Source: Mesaphorura yosii (Eukaryota > Arthropoda > Collembola > Poduromorpha > Tullbergiidae). From it: a stretch of DNA of 64,000 nt. Where the stretch lies: positions 248,001 to 312,000 of the forward strand of contig WIXG01000005.1 of assembly GCA_009869945.1 (NCBI GenBank), in the 5' to 3' direction. Positions within the stretch are counted from its first letter, which is position 1; each line of letters opens with the position of its first letter. Of the stretch, positions 51,277 to 62,631 are shown piece after piece. The translations under genes were made by a program, and so were the position numbers. Under the pieces are notes generated by a model. The model did no database searches. It had not been told where the DNA came from and saw only the letters and a program-made list of their open reading frames with translations.

Positions 51277-52171
51277 TCAACTTGTGTGTTCTGGCCCCTC
51301 TTTCTCCTTCTCTTGCATTACTTCTTCGTACGATGGCGGTGGATCATCGAACTGAGACATTGTGTGCAGGGTCTGGGAATTCAGGAGAAAGCGCCGCCAG
51401 GGTGACGAAGATGTGCTGGGGTCTGAATTTTCATTTTGTCGAGGTGGTCCATAGTCAATGATTGACATCAAACCATCTACGTTTCTGATGATTGAAGTAG
51501 GGTTTTGTTCTGATGCCATTAATGGCCAAGCCGTGACGCTGGGGTCGAGAGGACTGATACTGGAAAGAATTCATAATGCTCTTAATTCATTACCTTCCTC
51601 ACGATTTATCATCTGCCTGTCTACATTATTTCATGGTTATGACTTCATTTCATTTGTTTGCTGCTTGCCTGTTGTTCGATCGAGTCAGAACCGAAAATCG
51701 GCTTCGTGTGGACGCTTGGCGACCCAGACCTCCATTTATTGATCTTGGAGGTGGTCGACGTGGTGGCAGTGGCGGTGGAGTCACTTCCGCTTCCACTGAG
51801 ACGGATTGATTTTGACCCTGTTCGTTCGTCGTGTCGTTTAGCAAGGCAGGCGAGGAATGAGACAGATTCTCTGGCTCTGATGTTCTGACGGAGTCGCGGA
51901 ATTCGGAATTCGCCTCACTTCCACCATTCTCGAAAAGTGTCAAAGATCGTCGTGCTGACTGCGGCCGAGCATTAGGGTTGTCCGGTGCTGTACTAGCGTT
52001 GGGATTCTGAAATTGCAAAATGGGTAGTTCGTCATCGTTGGTGCTGTGTCTTCGGCCGAATACGTATTTCTTGTCTGAAAACAAAGCAATTTGTGTTCTG
52101 GTGCCTTATTATTTTGAAGCCATGTTGAGACTAAATACGATCAAGAGGAACTTACTTTTTTTACGAATCAT
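51277..52171 (-). CDS. PPxY/SH3-ligand adaptor-like protein, copy 1
   Basis: Exons 52156-52171, 51669-52074 and 51277-51559 sum to 705 bases (234 residues). The first exon (MIRKK, donor gtaagt) is inferred from phase and a strong donor; a longer 5' end is possible. The protein is polar and appears disordered. It contains VTPPPLPPRRPPPR, which fits a class-type SH3 ligand, and ends with DDPPPSYEEVM, a PPxY WW-domain ligand of the kind recruiting NEDD4-family ubiquitin ligases. The intron at 51560-51668 seems to use a GC donor (AACAG/gcaagc). No domain of known fold is visible. Copy 2 lies just upstream on the same strand with the same motif pair. Confidence 0.65.
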
Positions 52172-52513
52172 TCCTAGGACTCGAACAACTCTTCAACTCA
52201 CGGCGAATACTTGTGTAGAGTGCAAAAATGTCATATTTTGTACTGAAATATGCAAAGATTTTCGATTCGTATCAGCAATATCAGTGTCGAAGGTGAACTT
52301 GTCTGTAGAATGGCCACGGAAAAGGACGGAACGGAAATGCAAAGCACAACGGTTGACGTTTTGCCCACAATTGTACTTTAGTCAATGAATTTCCTACTAA
52401 ATTAACTTTATTTCCTCAACGAAACCACAGACTATCGAATGCATACAGCAACACCGCAAACAGTCTTACGTCATGATGGAATCATAAAATGATAATTACA
52501 ATATGGAAACTAA

Positions 52514-53452
52514 TTACTCGCTTTCATTTGGGACTGGTGAATCTTCCACCTGTAATCTCATTTCCATTGCCTCTTCGTATGTTGGAGGCAAATCGATCTC
52601 GCAGTCATCCGGAACGTGTTCTGGGAACCAGATCGCATGCCCAAATCCGAAATTTCCCAAAGCAGCAATAGTTTGGCGATAGCTGGCGTTTGAGGGCCTT
52701 GACGATGTGGACACGGCAATTCTTGGTCGAGTAGTATTGCCAAGCCCTCGAATGGTATGTGGATTCGGATACGCTTGCGAGGAGACTTGATTTCTAAAGT
52801 GGACGGCCATTGACACCGGGCGCGGGGGCAGCTGAAAGTTTTCATCCTCATCCCTTTCCCTTCGTAGCGTGATCAGTTGTGAAGCCCTGCCATTACCACG
52901 ACTTAGCGAATGGGTTGGAACCAGAGTCCAAGGTGTCAGAATGGTGGCTCGGGGTGGGAGTGGAGGTGGTGGAACTTGTGGCTGGACAGGAACGAGATGC
53001 TGACGCTGCGTTTCAGTCCGTACAATTTCTCTTTCTGTCAGCACAGTTGTGGTGCTTGTGCTCACATTTTGCGTCGCCGTCGCCAGGTTGAGCGTTGGCG
53101 TTTGAGGTTGGACAGTGCAAGCAATTGGAGAAGTCCTTACAGCAGTGTCAGTGGAATAGGTCGTGTTGCGTCGTGAATAGCGAGGCCGAGGTAGTCGATC
53201 TAAAATTCCTAAAAATATCTTAGTGTTGACCTGTAAATTAAACTTGTATGGGCATACTTACGACTAGGTCGCCCAGTTCCCACTATCAATGAATACGCTT
53301 CGGTGCAGAGGTACTACAAGATAAGAAGGCTCATTCTAATGTTCAAACCCACCCAATCCAATCCTAGCAAGAATGGCACTCACCGAACATGCACACGTCA
53401 ACATTACACCCAAAACTATCAGGCAACTTATGGCTGCTAGATCTGACTCCAT
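52514..53452 (-). CDS. PPxY/SH3-ligand adaptor-like membrane protein, copy 2
   Basis: Exons 53384-53452, 53262-53313 and 52514-53208 sum to 816 bases (271 residues). It starts with a hydrophobic leader or anchor (AAISCLIVLGVMLTCACSYL) followed by cysteines, so it is probably a short-ectodomain membrane protein or signal-anchored. A Thr-rich stretch, VPPPPLPPRATI (SH3 ligand) and LPPTYEEAMEM (PPxY WW ligand) follow near the C-terminus. The arrangement resembles small NEDD4-adaptor membrane proteins in general form; I do not claim homology. A - strand AATAAA at 52407-52412 follows the stop. Confidence 0.72.
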
Positions 53453-54212
53453 TGTTGCAGTTTACTTTGGGATTAAATGACTTACAAAACTTGAAACGCT
53501 ACTCGCTGCTATAAAGATGCCTATTAATACATTACGACTGTAGTTTAATCGAAATAGTGGCTTTACTAAATTCAAGCCAAGGCAATCCATCGTCATTGAG
53601 GAAAATGTGAGTTAAGCTTCTTACCACTAACGGTCTCAACTTTAGCGTGGGTTTTAATATTTTTATTTCGTAGCGCACTGGTCTAAATGACCGCAAACTC
53701 TTATAACAAGTGCTGAAGTAAGGTTCTTAGAATTTCTGACGAAGGGGAATTGTAATCATCATTATTGTGCGTAACGTTTCTGCTTTTGCAAACGCTAGAA
53801 GTTTTACGGTGACCGAATCATATTTAGTGACGCGTCTTCATAATGGCCTCTGCCCGTGTTAGCAGGAGGCTGAATGAATATTCCGCACTTCAAATCGGGC
53901 GAAAATGGTGTCATCACCTAATCAGCACTTGTGACACTTCCCAATTGTTCTCAATCATGCATGCGACTTGTGGCCGAAACACGAGACTGAAAATCAGATC
54001 ATTGATTCATAATTTCGCAGGTGACACGTCCACCCTGTCGATAAGGCATGTTTTGACCCCAGATAACAAATTGATGAAGCCTAACCGATATTTCATAAGC
54101 ACCTTCAATTGGATTGCACCTCAGTTAGTAAATGCTATTCATTTCGTCCTAAAGCTTGGGTTAAGGTTCTGCGATACGTGCCATTACATTGGACACTGAA
54201 AACTCAAAGAGA
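53453..54212. promoter_or_regulatory. Divergent promoter region of PPxY copy 2 and the aminopeptidase
   Basis: A 760-base gap between opposing starts. A 118-codon + strand frame (53843-54199) lies inside it but shows no domain or signal peptide and is treated as non-coding. Confidence 0.35.
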
Positions 54213-57200
54213 ATGTATCTAAGAAGCATTATCGTAATAGTGTTCCTCGTGTCTCTAGCTCATTGCGCCGTGGGGTTTGGCCCCGGTTTGCAATTGCAAG
54301 ATCGACTCAGCCAGCATTTGAAAGATCGCGAAGAGCTTCACGCTCATCTAAGGGCGAGATCTTCCATCACTGACGATGTGATTCCAAAGTTTCCCTTGCC
54401 AAGAAGTCTCGAGCCAATCAGCTACAATGTGAAGATTCGACCCATCTTGAACGAGGCGGACCCCGAAGTTGGAGAACGGTTCACGGCTCCAGGAACTGTG
54501 AAAATTGTGTTTAATTGCGTTGCGGCCACAAATGTCATCACGCTTCACGCATTTTTGTTGAATATCAACAACAATACGATTTCGGTGAGACTTGTGCAGC
54601 CGCCGAATTAAAGTTTTCCAATATCATAATTATTTCAGTTTGCATGTTGCCCTCGTTTTTACTTTCAGGTGACAAATTTTGACAGTGGCATACCCGTCCC
54701 AGTGCTGGCCACAAGTTCTGAGCCAGACAAGCATTTCTACCAAATCAAAGTGGAAGGCTTGGAACCTGATACTGCCTACGAAGTCCAGCTTCAGTATATC
54801 GCGCCGGTCTCACGTGATCGTGTCAATGGGCTGTACCTCACAAGTTATGAGGATCCCGAGTCAGGAGAACCGCGGTGAGTGGGAAGAGGGTTAGAAAAAG
54901 GTTTCCAAATTGTGACCGCAGGCCTTTAATGGATACATTTGTAGGTACATGGCTGCTACTCAGTTGGAGCCGGCACGAGCTCGTCAGGTTTTCCCATGCT
55001 TCGATGAACCTCGCTGGAAGCCCACGTTTGATGTGACGATTGGGCGAATGGTCGCTGACAAGTCCCTGGGAAATTCACCAATGGTGGCTACAGTTGTCGA
55101 TGAGTAAGATTTAATTCAGAAACACACAATCAATTGTAACTTATCCTCGCTTAATCGAGCTAGACCCAAGGGTTCTGAGATCGGTTAGAGACATTGTGTT
55201 CGTTCATAAGAGAAATCAAGGTCTTATCATACAGGTGAGAAACCACGAATGGGCAGAGCGTAACTCAAGCGAACGCCGTTTTAATTCGTTTTATTCTCGT
55301 AAATTGCCAACAAACCCTAAAAGCTGCAACTTGGAAACAATTGTCTTGAACACAAAACCTGCTTCTTCTGATTTACTCCGGTTAGACTAAACACTTGGAA
55401 TTTAACCGTCTTTTAGCGAATTCGATGGTTGGGTTTGGGATATCTACAATGTCACAGTGCCGATGCCCACGTATTTGTTTGCAATGGCTGTCATGTTCAA
55501 TTACGAATGCAAAGGGGTGGATCCAAACTTGTACAGAGTTCCAGTCCAGGTAGGTTTCGTTGACAGATTGCGCACTTGTCCAGTCCAAAATGTTGCATTG
55601 CACTAGCATTGTAAAATGCTGCACTCTGGAAACTGGGATTTAGACCTGTGGTGCTAAACACTTGATTGATGAGGGACGTGGAGATTATTCGGCGGAAGCT
55701 TCAGCTTTAATAATTAACTTCTTCGAGGAACATTATGACCTGCACTACCCAATGGATAAGGTCGACAGCATTGTGGTGCCCGGAAAGGGTGGAGCGATGG
55801 AAAATTATGGACTCGTCACTTATGTGAGCAGATGCGTCAGAAATAGTAACATTAAATTAAGCCTTGTATGATTCTCCTAAATTCTGGCTCTTTAGGGAGA
55901 CTTCTTGCTTTATCACGCTGATGAAAACTCGGAGATTCAAAGACAACGACTTGTGAATGTAATTGCGCACGAACTGGCTCATCAGTGGTAAAAGCAGCAA
56001 TATGTTTTCCAATTAAATCTAGCTAAGCTAATTACCTACACACTGATCAAGGTTTGGAAATCTCGTGACGTGCGTGTCTTGGAGCCACATATACCTCAAC
56101 GAAGGGTTCGCAACTTACGTGTCCTTTGTTGGCGAAGAACAGTTTTACGACGAATTCCACCCGAGAGAGTACATTCTAAATGACGCGGTGCAAAGCGCTT
56201 TCATACTGGATGCTGGCCCCACCAGCCATCCACTCGTGGTCGAAGACATCTACACAATCGACCATATCAGCTCCCACTTTAGCAATTTGCAGTATGACAA
56301 GGGTGCGGCTTTGATTCGAATGATGGAAGGCTTCCTGACGGAGGGAACCCTGAACGCTGGGCTGAGAGCCTACTTGAGGAAAAAGTAATTCAGCAACACG
56401 AGCAGTTAACTCATTAATGAAATATTGACTGGCAAGTGTTGCATGACATGACAGAGCGCACCACGTAGCAGAACAAGATGAATTATTTGAGGCATTGACA
56501 GTTCAAGCAATCACCGACGATAAGCTACCAGAGCACGAGAGCGTGAAAGATATAATGGACTCATGGACACTGCAACGTGGATTTCCACTTGTGCGTGCGC
56601 AGTACTGGGATGCCAACAATATCTATCTCTCACAGGTAATCCGCGTTTTCTTTTCAGGACTCCACTAGCCTCGGCGTTATGCTGTGGGAATGAACATATC
56701 GTCTGCCTGCAGGAACGGTTCCGAAATCACGGACAGGAATTTCCGGACCCTGGGAATGATCTGTGGGAGGTTCCGATTTCGATTGCAACTCAGAATAACC
56801 CAAACTTCCAGAACTATACACCGGCTACATGGATTCATAAGAACGTTAACGCCAAGATACTCAGGCACGACACTTCCAAGTGGATTATGCTGAACTTGGA
56901 TGGCATGAACTTTTACCGTGTTCTGTATGATGAACGACTGCTGAGTCTCATCCGCGAGCAATTGCACGTCGATCATTCTATAATCAGTTCACTCAGCCGA
57001 AGTCAACTGCTGGATGACTACTTGAATCTCGCTTGGCAAAGTAGCTCCGAATTTGAAGCATATCCTAAGTTCATTTAAATGTTAGCCGAATTGTCAAGCG
57101 TCATGCAATTTTCAGGATACGTGAGCATTGAACGTGCGCTGGAATTAACTGAATACTTATCAAACGAAACGCATTTCACTGTCTGGAATGCATTCTTCGC

Positions 57201-58299
57201 GACCTTCAGATCCGCATTTCAGATCCTCAGCACTTCTGAAGCATCAGATTCAATCAAGGTAATCGCCGAGACGTAGAATGTGTATGGGTGTCGAAATGTT
57301 CACGGAAGGGACGTTGTCAAAATATTGGTTTCCTTCTTGATACAGGCCTACTTGATTCCCCGGTTCGACGGAGCTCTCACAAAAATCGGCCTGCAACACA
57401 GACCCGATGACGAGGGAGCTCTCGTTCTGTTGCGTACCCAATTGTTAGACTGGGCCTGTTCATTAGGTCACGAAGGCTGCCTGAACTATGCGAATGAGCT
57501 GCTTCAACGATGGCAAGAAGACTCAGACAATCAGTGAGTGACTAAACACTATTCTCTGAATGGCAGCTATAAATGTTGCGCAATTACTACGATGGACCGT
57601 TCTGAATCATCCAGGTTCCAGACCGATCTTCAGCCTGTCCTTTATTGTACTGCGGTAGCGAACGGAGACGCTTCAGTGCTTGACTTCTTCATCGGGCAGC
57701 ATTCGGCTGTCATTCCCGCCGAACACAAATTCCGAATTGTTGCTGCGTTGGCCTGCATAAAAGAACCAGCGCTGATAGACGAGTAATACCTTTGGCCTAA
57801 CGCAAAATTGTCTTGCGCATGAAAGTTAAACCCACTCTGTGATATTTGCCTTACAGTTTACTGCAGCTTAGCTTGAACCCAACATCGGGCTTTTCAAAAC
57901 CCGAAAGTGCTTTGCTTCTACAAAGTTTTGCAGCGAACTCCAATGCCCGCTCGAAGCTATTCACTTTCTTAGAGACCCAACTTCCAGCCATCATCGCTTT
58001 TCATGAAAGCGCAACGCCAGTTGCTGGCGTATTAACATTGTTGAGCCCGTATCATTCTACTGCTGAGCAGCTGGTCCAGGTATAATCAATCTCGTTATGT
58101 TCTGGACAGGACTCATTCGTTCAGTGTTGCGACTCAATATTCATAAACGCAGGTACGAAATTTTGTGACGACAAATGCCGAGGCACTTATTAGCGTTCGA
58201 CCACAGTTGGACGCTGCTTTGGCGAGAATCGAGACTAACATTCAGTGGAGACTGAATTTCCACGACCGAATTCAAAGTTGGATGGAAACACATATCTAG
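54213..58299 (+). CDS. M1-family zinc aminopeptidase (aminopeptidase N-like), secreted
   Basis: Removes N-terminal residues from peptides. Exons: 54213-54584, 54669-54874, 54945-55103, 55417-55549, 55644-55823, 55896-55987, 56052-56384, 56455-56635, 56713-57040, 57116-57258, 57346-57533, 57615-57782, 57857-58079 and 58153-58299. The sum is 2853 bases (950 residues), normal for the family. Signal peptide MYLRSIIVIVFLVSLAHCAV; CFDEPRWKPTF; substrate-binding GGAMENYG; zinc motif HELAHQW plus the distal glutamate in YLNEGF at the usual 18-residue spacing (built across the intron at 55988-56051); and the catalytic tyrosine context QYDKGAALI. An ERAP1-like C-terminal helical domain follows. It ends SWMETHI without a hydrophobic tail, so GPI anchoring, usual for gut aminopeptidase N of insects, is not indicated. 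AATAAA at 58328 follows the stop. Confidence 0.95.
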
Positions 58300-58339
58300 A
58301 AAGCTTTTAATTGATAAATTGTCAAGGAATAAAAGCCGA

Positions 58340-59090
58340 GGTCAATTTTGGAGTTCCAGCTCGAGTGTTCCGGTTTTTTTTACACGCGTTACCTCCGCAC
58401 TAGGGTATGATCACCAGGATACCTTGAAAACTGGTCAGCGAAAGAAATTTTATACCATGAAAATTGTAGCCCTCATTTGCCGAAAGTTGACGGAATTTTC
58501 CATTCGGATGGCAGAGGCAGCATTGACATTGGTGGGACACTCACGGTTTTTGGCCAACTAGAACTTGATCGATCAGGAGCGGTTGTCCTTCAAGCAACTT
58601 GCAACGGCTTGGCTCCGAATTTATTTACAAAGCTCGCTGCGAAAGGTTAATCCTGTAAAGTAAACCTGATTTGGAACTTGTAAAGTCGAAAAATGGCATT
58701 GGAATCTTTTAGTATAAATTATTTCAAAACAGCGGAATGTTGACGTCTGCCGCATCGTCATGATAGTCTTTTGTGTTCGCTGGCTTGGCATGGTTGGAAG
58801 CCTGATCTTTACAGACATTAAAGAAGTATACAAAATCAGAAAAGGGTGAAGATTTTTAGACAAATCGCAGATGAATTGGAGCGAAACGCTAAGAATAAGA
58901 ACACAATTAGCAATAATAACATAGACAACTCGACGGCTCTCGTGACCTTCAGGTCGGACGACTCAATTAGACAACAACGCCCCTGCGTAGTTTGCAAAGA
59001 GGACCTGAGAGATACAATCTTCTTGAAATGTGGCTGTTCAGTTTCATTTAGTTAGAATTCAATCTTGTAAACGGTGCCAAATTGTTGGCA
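58340..59090 (+). pseudogene. MUL1-like E3 ubiquitin ligase remnant
   Basis: Scattered pieces match the order of mitochondrial ligase MUL1. First is a domain-like stretch GTLTVFGQLELDRSG (about 58528). Next is a membrane segment IVMIVFCVRWLGMVG (about 58760), then a charged helix QIADELERNAKNK. Last is the first half of a C-terminal RING, CVVCKEDLRDTIFLKCGC (about 58984). The pieces lie in different frames. The membrane segment runs into TGA and the helix resumes one frame away within a few bases. The RING stops after its first half, and a SCKRCQ fragment follows in another frame. The N-terminal third is absent or full of stops. A multi-exon functional gene with unusual splicing is less likely. 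The remnant starts about 40 bases after the aminopeptidase stop, within its probable 3'UTR. Confidence 0.6.
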
Positions 59091-59404
59091 TGCGTAATAA
59101 TAGTTTCGCATGCGAAAATATTTGTATTTACATGGTAATGGTCATTGACCTGTTTACACTCATCCCACGTAGCACATGTGACTACGACGGAACAACGAGG
59201 TAGCTCGATTTCCGTTGTTGCGTACTTCCCATAGAAGTCGGTAAAATACCCTGATACCTCCGAAGTAGGTACAAGGTATTCTCTAATGAATAACCCGAGC
59301 CAATACCACGGAGCTCGTAAGCGTAACTACGGCAAGTAACCCAGTAGCCACTTGGGAACGCTAAAGAGAAAATTCAAAACCTGAAGAAGAAATTAAATTT
59401 TACA

Positions 59405-60331
59405 ATGGACTCAAATGTGCGAGAGCAAGTCTTGAAAGAAATTCGGGAAGCTGAGGAGCGCCGGAAAATATATGCTGAGTCAAAACAGGAGGAAGCCTCT
59501 AAAACTCCTGATACTCCTTCCGGGGCACAAGCAGTCTCCTCGGAGGCTCAAGCTGTCCCTATAAAGGAGTGGAAGGTGTTTCCAATGAATAAATATGCAC
59601 CCGGGACTTGCTTCGAAAAATATTTCCCTACGAATTACGTGTTTTGGATTGCGAAACTGTTACGAAGATTAACGGAGATTTAGATTGTAGTTCCGTTGCT
59701 ATTCTGGACCATAACCGGGAAGTCATTTATAATACTAAAGTTTTTCATGCGGCTCACAGCTTAAAAGTTAGCGCTTTTACTATAAACTGCAATTGGTTCA
59801 ACTATGATTCGCTGTGCGATGAAAAACTTCCTAAGTTAAATGAAGTTTCGCATAAGGTTTCGGATTTGATTGCTGATAAATTAGTCGTTATTATTGCAGG
59901 GGATAATGGCAGGCGAAACTCTTACAATGATCTGATCGCACTGAAGTTAGACGCAAGTAGAATGACAGTGTACAACCTACATTTTCATTTTTTTAAAACT
60001 ACCCATGAGAAAAATATTCAATTACGTACTGGAGATGAAGAGTCAGCATTTGCTTTTGAGCCTATCAGTTTACGCAGATTGTGCGTTAAATTTTTTGATA
60101 AAGATATCCAATCCTGAGTTCATAGTCCGGAAGTAGATGCATTGTACACTGCAAAAATTTTCCAGGAAATATTACCGACTAAATTGGAGCCAGGGGTTGA
60201 AGAAATTTGTCGAATATGATTCAATGAATATGTGCGCTTATGAAGAACGATACGTGGATTTTGATGCTGAGCCCAAAATGTGTGAATTGCATTCCAAGAT
60301 TAGAGCAGCGCGTACAAGAAAAGCCAAATAA
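59405..60331 (+). pseudogene. REX-type DEDDh 3'-5' exonuclease remnant, intronless
   Basis: An intronless reading frame starts at ATG 59405 with a charged helix (EQVLKEIREAEERRKIY). It reaches KYFP, then continues one frame away at YELRVLDCETV (about 59630), the first catalytic D-x-E of the REX/ISG20 exonuclease family. Further family positions follow (SSVAILDHNREVIYNT, NDLIALKLDASR, SLRRLCVKFF). TGA at 60115 interrupts the domain just before the H-x4-D part (HSPEVDA), which continues in the same frame. A further shift precedes a last polar segment ending at 60331. The stretch is more AT-rich than neighbouring coding exons. Intronlessness suggests a processed copy. The frame breaks may alternatively be sequencing errors, but three in one gene favours decay. 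Confidence 0.6.
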
Positions 60332-60971
60332 CCACATTAACTTCCACACAAGTATTACACAATAGTAAAATTTTGTATAACAATTAATTTATGAGATTCG
60401 TTAAAATAATGTAGAAAAAGTCGTGAAAATATAATGTTACGATATTCGGAGCTCCCAGGGACATTCGCAATATCAACCTGGCCGTTAAAAGCCAAAGCTC
60501 AATTGCGGTAGCCGCATTGAAATTCCGTGGGAGCTACGCACTTTGTTGCGTTAGTTGAGAGGTTTCCCGTGGTTCAGTGGAATTTCGAGTGCTACGTGAG
60601 ATCATGGAAACTCATTGCTTCCAGTTTTCGTTCTCATTCTCAATTAAGTCAGTGTTTAATCTTTGTCATTCGAAAATGCAAGTTGTCAATTGTGAGTCTA
60701 GCATTGTAATTCGTTTAAGTTGTCTGAAATAAAAAGTGTGATCTGAATAATCCTGCCAGTGTTCTTGCAAAAATGAACTTTACTCGTAGCATTCTGTTCA
60801 CCGCGCATCACAAATCCAACAGTGGCCATGTTTGCGCTTCCAGTAAATGTTCGAAATAACTTCACGGTCAATATCCAAATTGCTTTGTGATTTCAGAAAA
60901 AGTTTTACCAGCCTTCATTTCTTAAAATAAAATACTCTTAAGGTACAATAAGTAAATAAAATATTCAAGCT
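60332..60971. other. Intergenic, AT-rich, with imperfect inverted repeat
   Basis: No coding exon is seen. An imperfect inverted repeat pairs AGCTCCCAGGGACATT (about 60450) with the complement of a similar run at about 60520-60535. A smaller hairpin sits inside it. The right side holds the RBMX2 3'UTR. Confidence 0.35.
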
Positions 60972-61963
60972 TCAACGTCTCCGTTTTCGGCGCCTAGAGT
61001 CGTCCTCGGAGCAACTTTCACTGTCAGAAGAATCACTGCTGGAGCTTTTGTTGCTGGAACTACTCCTGCGCTTCTTGGATTTCTTCGTTCTTTCCTTCTT
61101 GTATTTCTTTTCTTTTCGATGCTTAGACTTTTTACTCTTAGATTTCTTGCTTCGTTTAGATGTGTCCTGCTTGTCGCCTTCATCACGATCCCGGCGCTTC
61201 CGATCTGAAGATGGTTCCACTTTAATCTTCTTTACTTCTTCCTCAGGAAGCGGCAACAAAAAGTCTTCCTCTTCTTCCTCTTGCGGGACAGAAACCTCAG
61301 GTGCACACCCTTGTGACATGATTTGTCGCGTCACGTCGTCGTACTTGTCGCTATCTTTCGGCGGTTTGTAATCTTTCACATGATCCACTCGAATCGTTCG
61401 GCCCAATACCTGAGTACACAAAAAACATCAGCAATGAAAGCAGGTTCGGCAGGTTGTCTAATTAGGCATTTGGTTTAGCCGCTAAACAAAGATCTCAAAG
61501 CACCTACACTATGTCCTTATCACTGAACAGGTTAATAATCTTACTTTAATTCCGTTGAAATTGTCCACAGCCAAAATTGTAGATCGCTGATCCTCATAGC
61601 AGATGAAGCCAAATCCTTTGAATTTGCCACTAACTTTATCTCGCACGCAATTAATGTTGACTATTTCTCCATACTGGGAAAATATTGAAATGACATCCCC
61701 TTCGCTAAGGTCGTAGGGCAATCCACCGACAAAAATCCAAGCCGATTCCTTGTATTCGTCGTGCCAGGAGGTTTTTCCATCATTATACTGAAGCTCCCGC
61801 TGGCTTAGCTTGGTGATATTTCTCGTGTTCCTGTATGGTATCCGTACATATATCATTGTCATTAATTCTACTAGTCACTATTGATTGGCACTATAATTAT
61901 AATTATAATCGGTGTCCTCCTTATTACTGGAATCCAACAAAGTACTTACGTCAACGGATTCAT
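60972..61963 (-). CDS. RBMX2: RBMX2 (Ist3/Snu17 orthologue), RNA-binding spliceosome protein
   Basis: Component of the activated spliceosome (RES complex in yeast), acting in the nucleus in pre-mRNA retention and splicing. Exons 61950-61963, 61545-61830 and 60972-61409 (14+286+438 bases) give 245 residues. The start is fixed by the family N-terminus MNPLTN, which requires the tiny 14-base first exon. The RRM spans about residues 33-110 with RNP2 IFVGGLP and RNP1 KGFGFICY, and the family-typical phrase EDQRSTILAVDNFNGIK. RTIRVDHVKDYKPPKD follows the RRM. The C-terminus is a Lys/Ser/Arg-rich tail ending in RRRKRRR, as in other RBMX2 proteins but shorter than in human. The highly conserved gene gives a reliable anchor for the species comparison. 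Confidence 0.97.
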
Positions 61964-62285
61964 CTTGTGACTCGACGACTCTTCGGTCTGCTCGCCGTTA
62001 TATTATGGCTGATTTTCTTTAATCACTGATAGGACAAGATGCTAAGAGTTCAAAGGCCAACGGTGGTCCCGCTGCTGATCCAAGGCATTCCCCAAATAAT
62101 TATTTGTGATAAACTGAGTTCTTGAAAGCGTTTCAAAGGTCCGATTGAAATGAAACAACTTCGTTCCTGTGCCTTTCAAAAGGTTCAAATTACGCTCTAC
62201 TGAGCGAATCTCCTTTACAGGTACATTTTACATGTTGGGTAAATGATACAGAGTCGTACCTAACGGAAAATCCTTCTATTCAATA

Positions 62286-62631
62286 GTGAATCTGAATGCT
62301 GGAAGTCTGGAGGAGCTGAATGAATGCCCATTTTCGACGGGCTCTGTTGTGGTCGTGGGTCCGAACCCGATTACGAGCGTAGACAATAACTGTGTCCAGC
62401 GTCAGGTCGTCGAGCCATGCCAATCTTGTCACATGCATTCAGACGCCCAAGCGATTCCAGGACTTATTTCCAGGCATGTGACCCAATTGTACGTTTCTCG
62501 TGGATTCGTTTCATTAAAGGTAACATGAACAGAGCTCAAATGAATTTATCAAGCCAATTTGCAATTTACAGGTTTTTATTACAGAAAGCACTTTGGACTT
62601 TGGCTGCCCTGCTATTCGATGCGAGATCTGA
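62286..62631 (+). CDS. Candidate exons of an unassigned gene (cysteine-containing)
   Basis: An open stretch (62286-62519) follows an ag acceptor (caatag) and reads LNAGSLEELNECPFSTG and CQSCHMHSDAQAIPG. It ends at a donor AAG/gtaaca. A following exon from the ag at about 62571 would continue VFITESTLDFGCPAIRC to a TGA. The text looks coding-like (Cys pairs, few rare codons), but I cannot name it or find a convincing first exon. It may be the 3' part of a small secreted protein. It starts on the far side of the RBMX2 promoter. Confidence 0.35.

Noticed and set aside
53843-54199. 118-codon + strand frame ahead of the aminopeptidase
   Set aside because: No domain or leader; it ends 13 bases before the true start and probably lies in promoter/5'UTR sequence.
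56636-56657. 22-base intron before GACTCCACT in the aminopeptidase
   Set aside because: Too short to be spliced; the acceptor at 56712 gives a normal 77-base intron in correct phase.
62183-62200. B-box-like ggttcaaat
   Set aside because: The surrounding bases do not fold into a cloverleaf.
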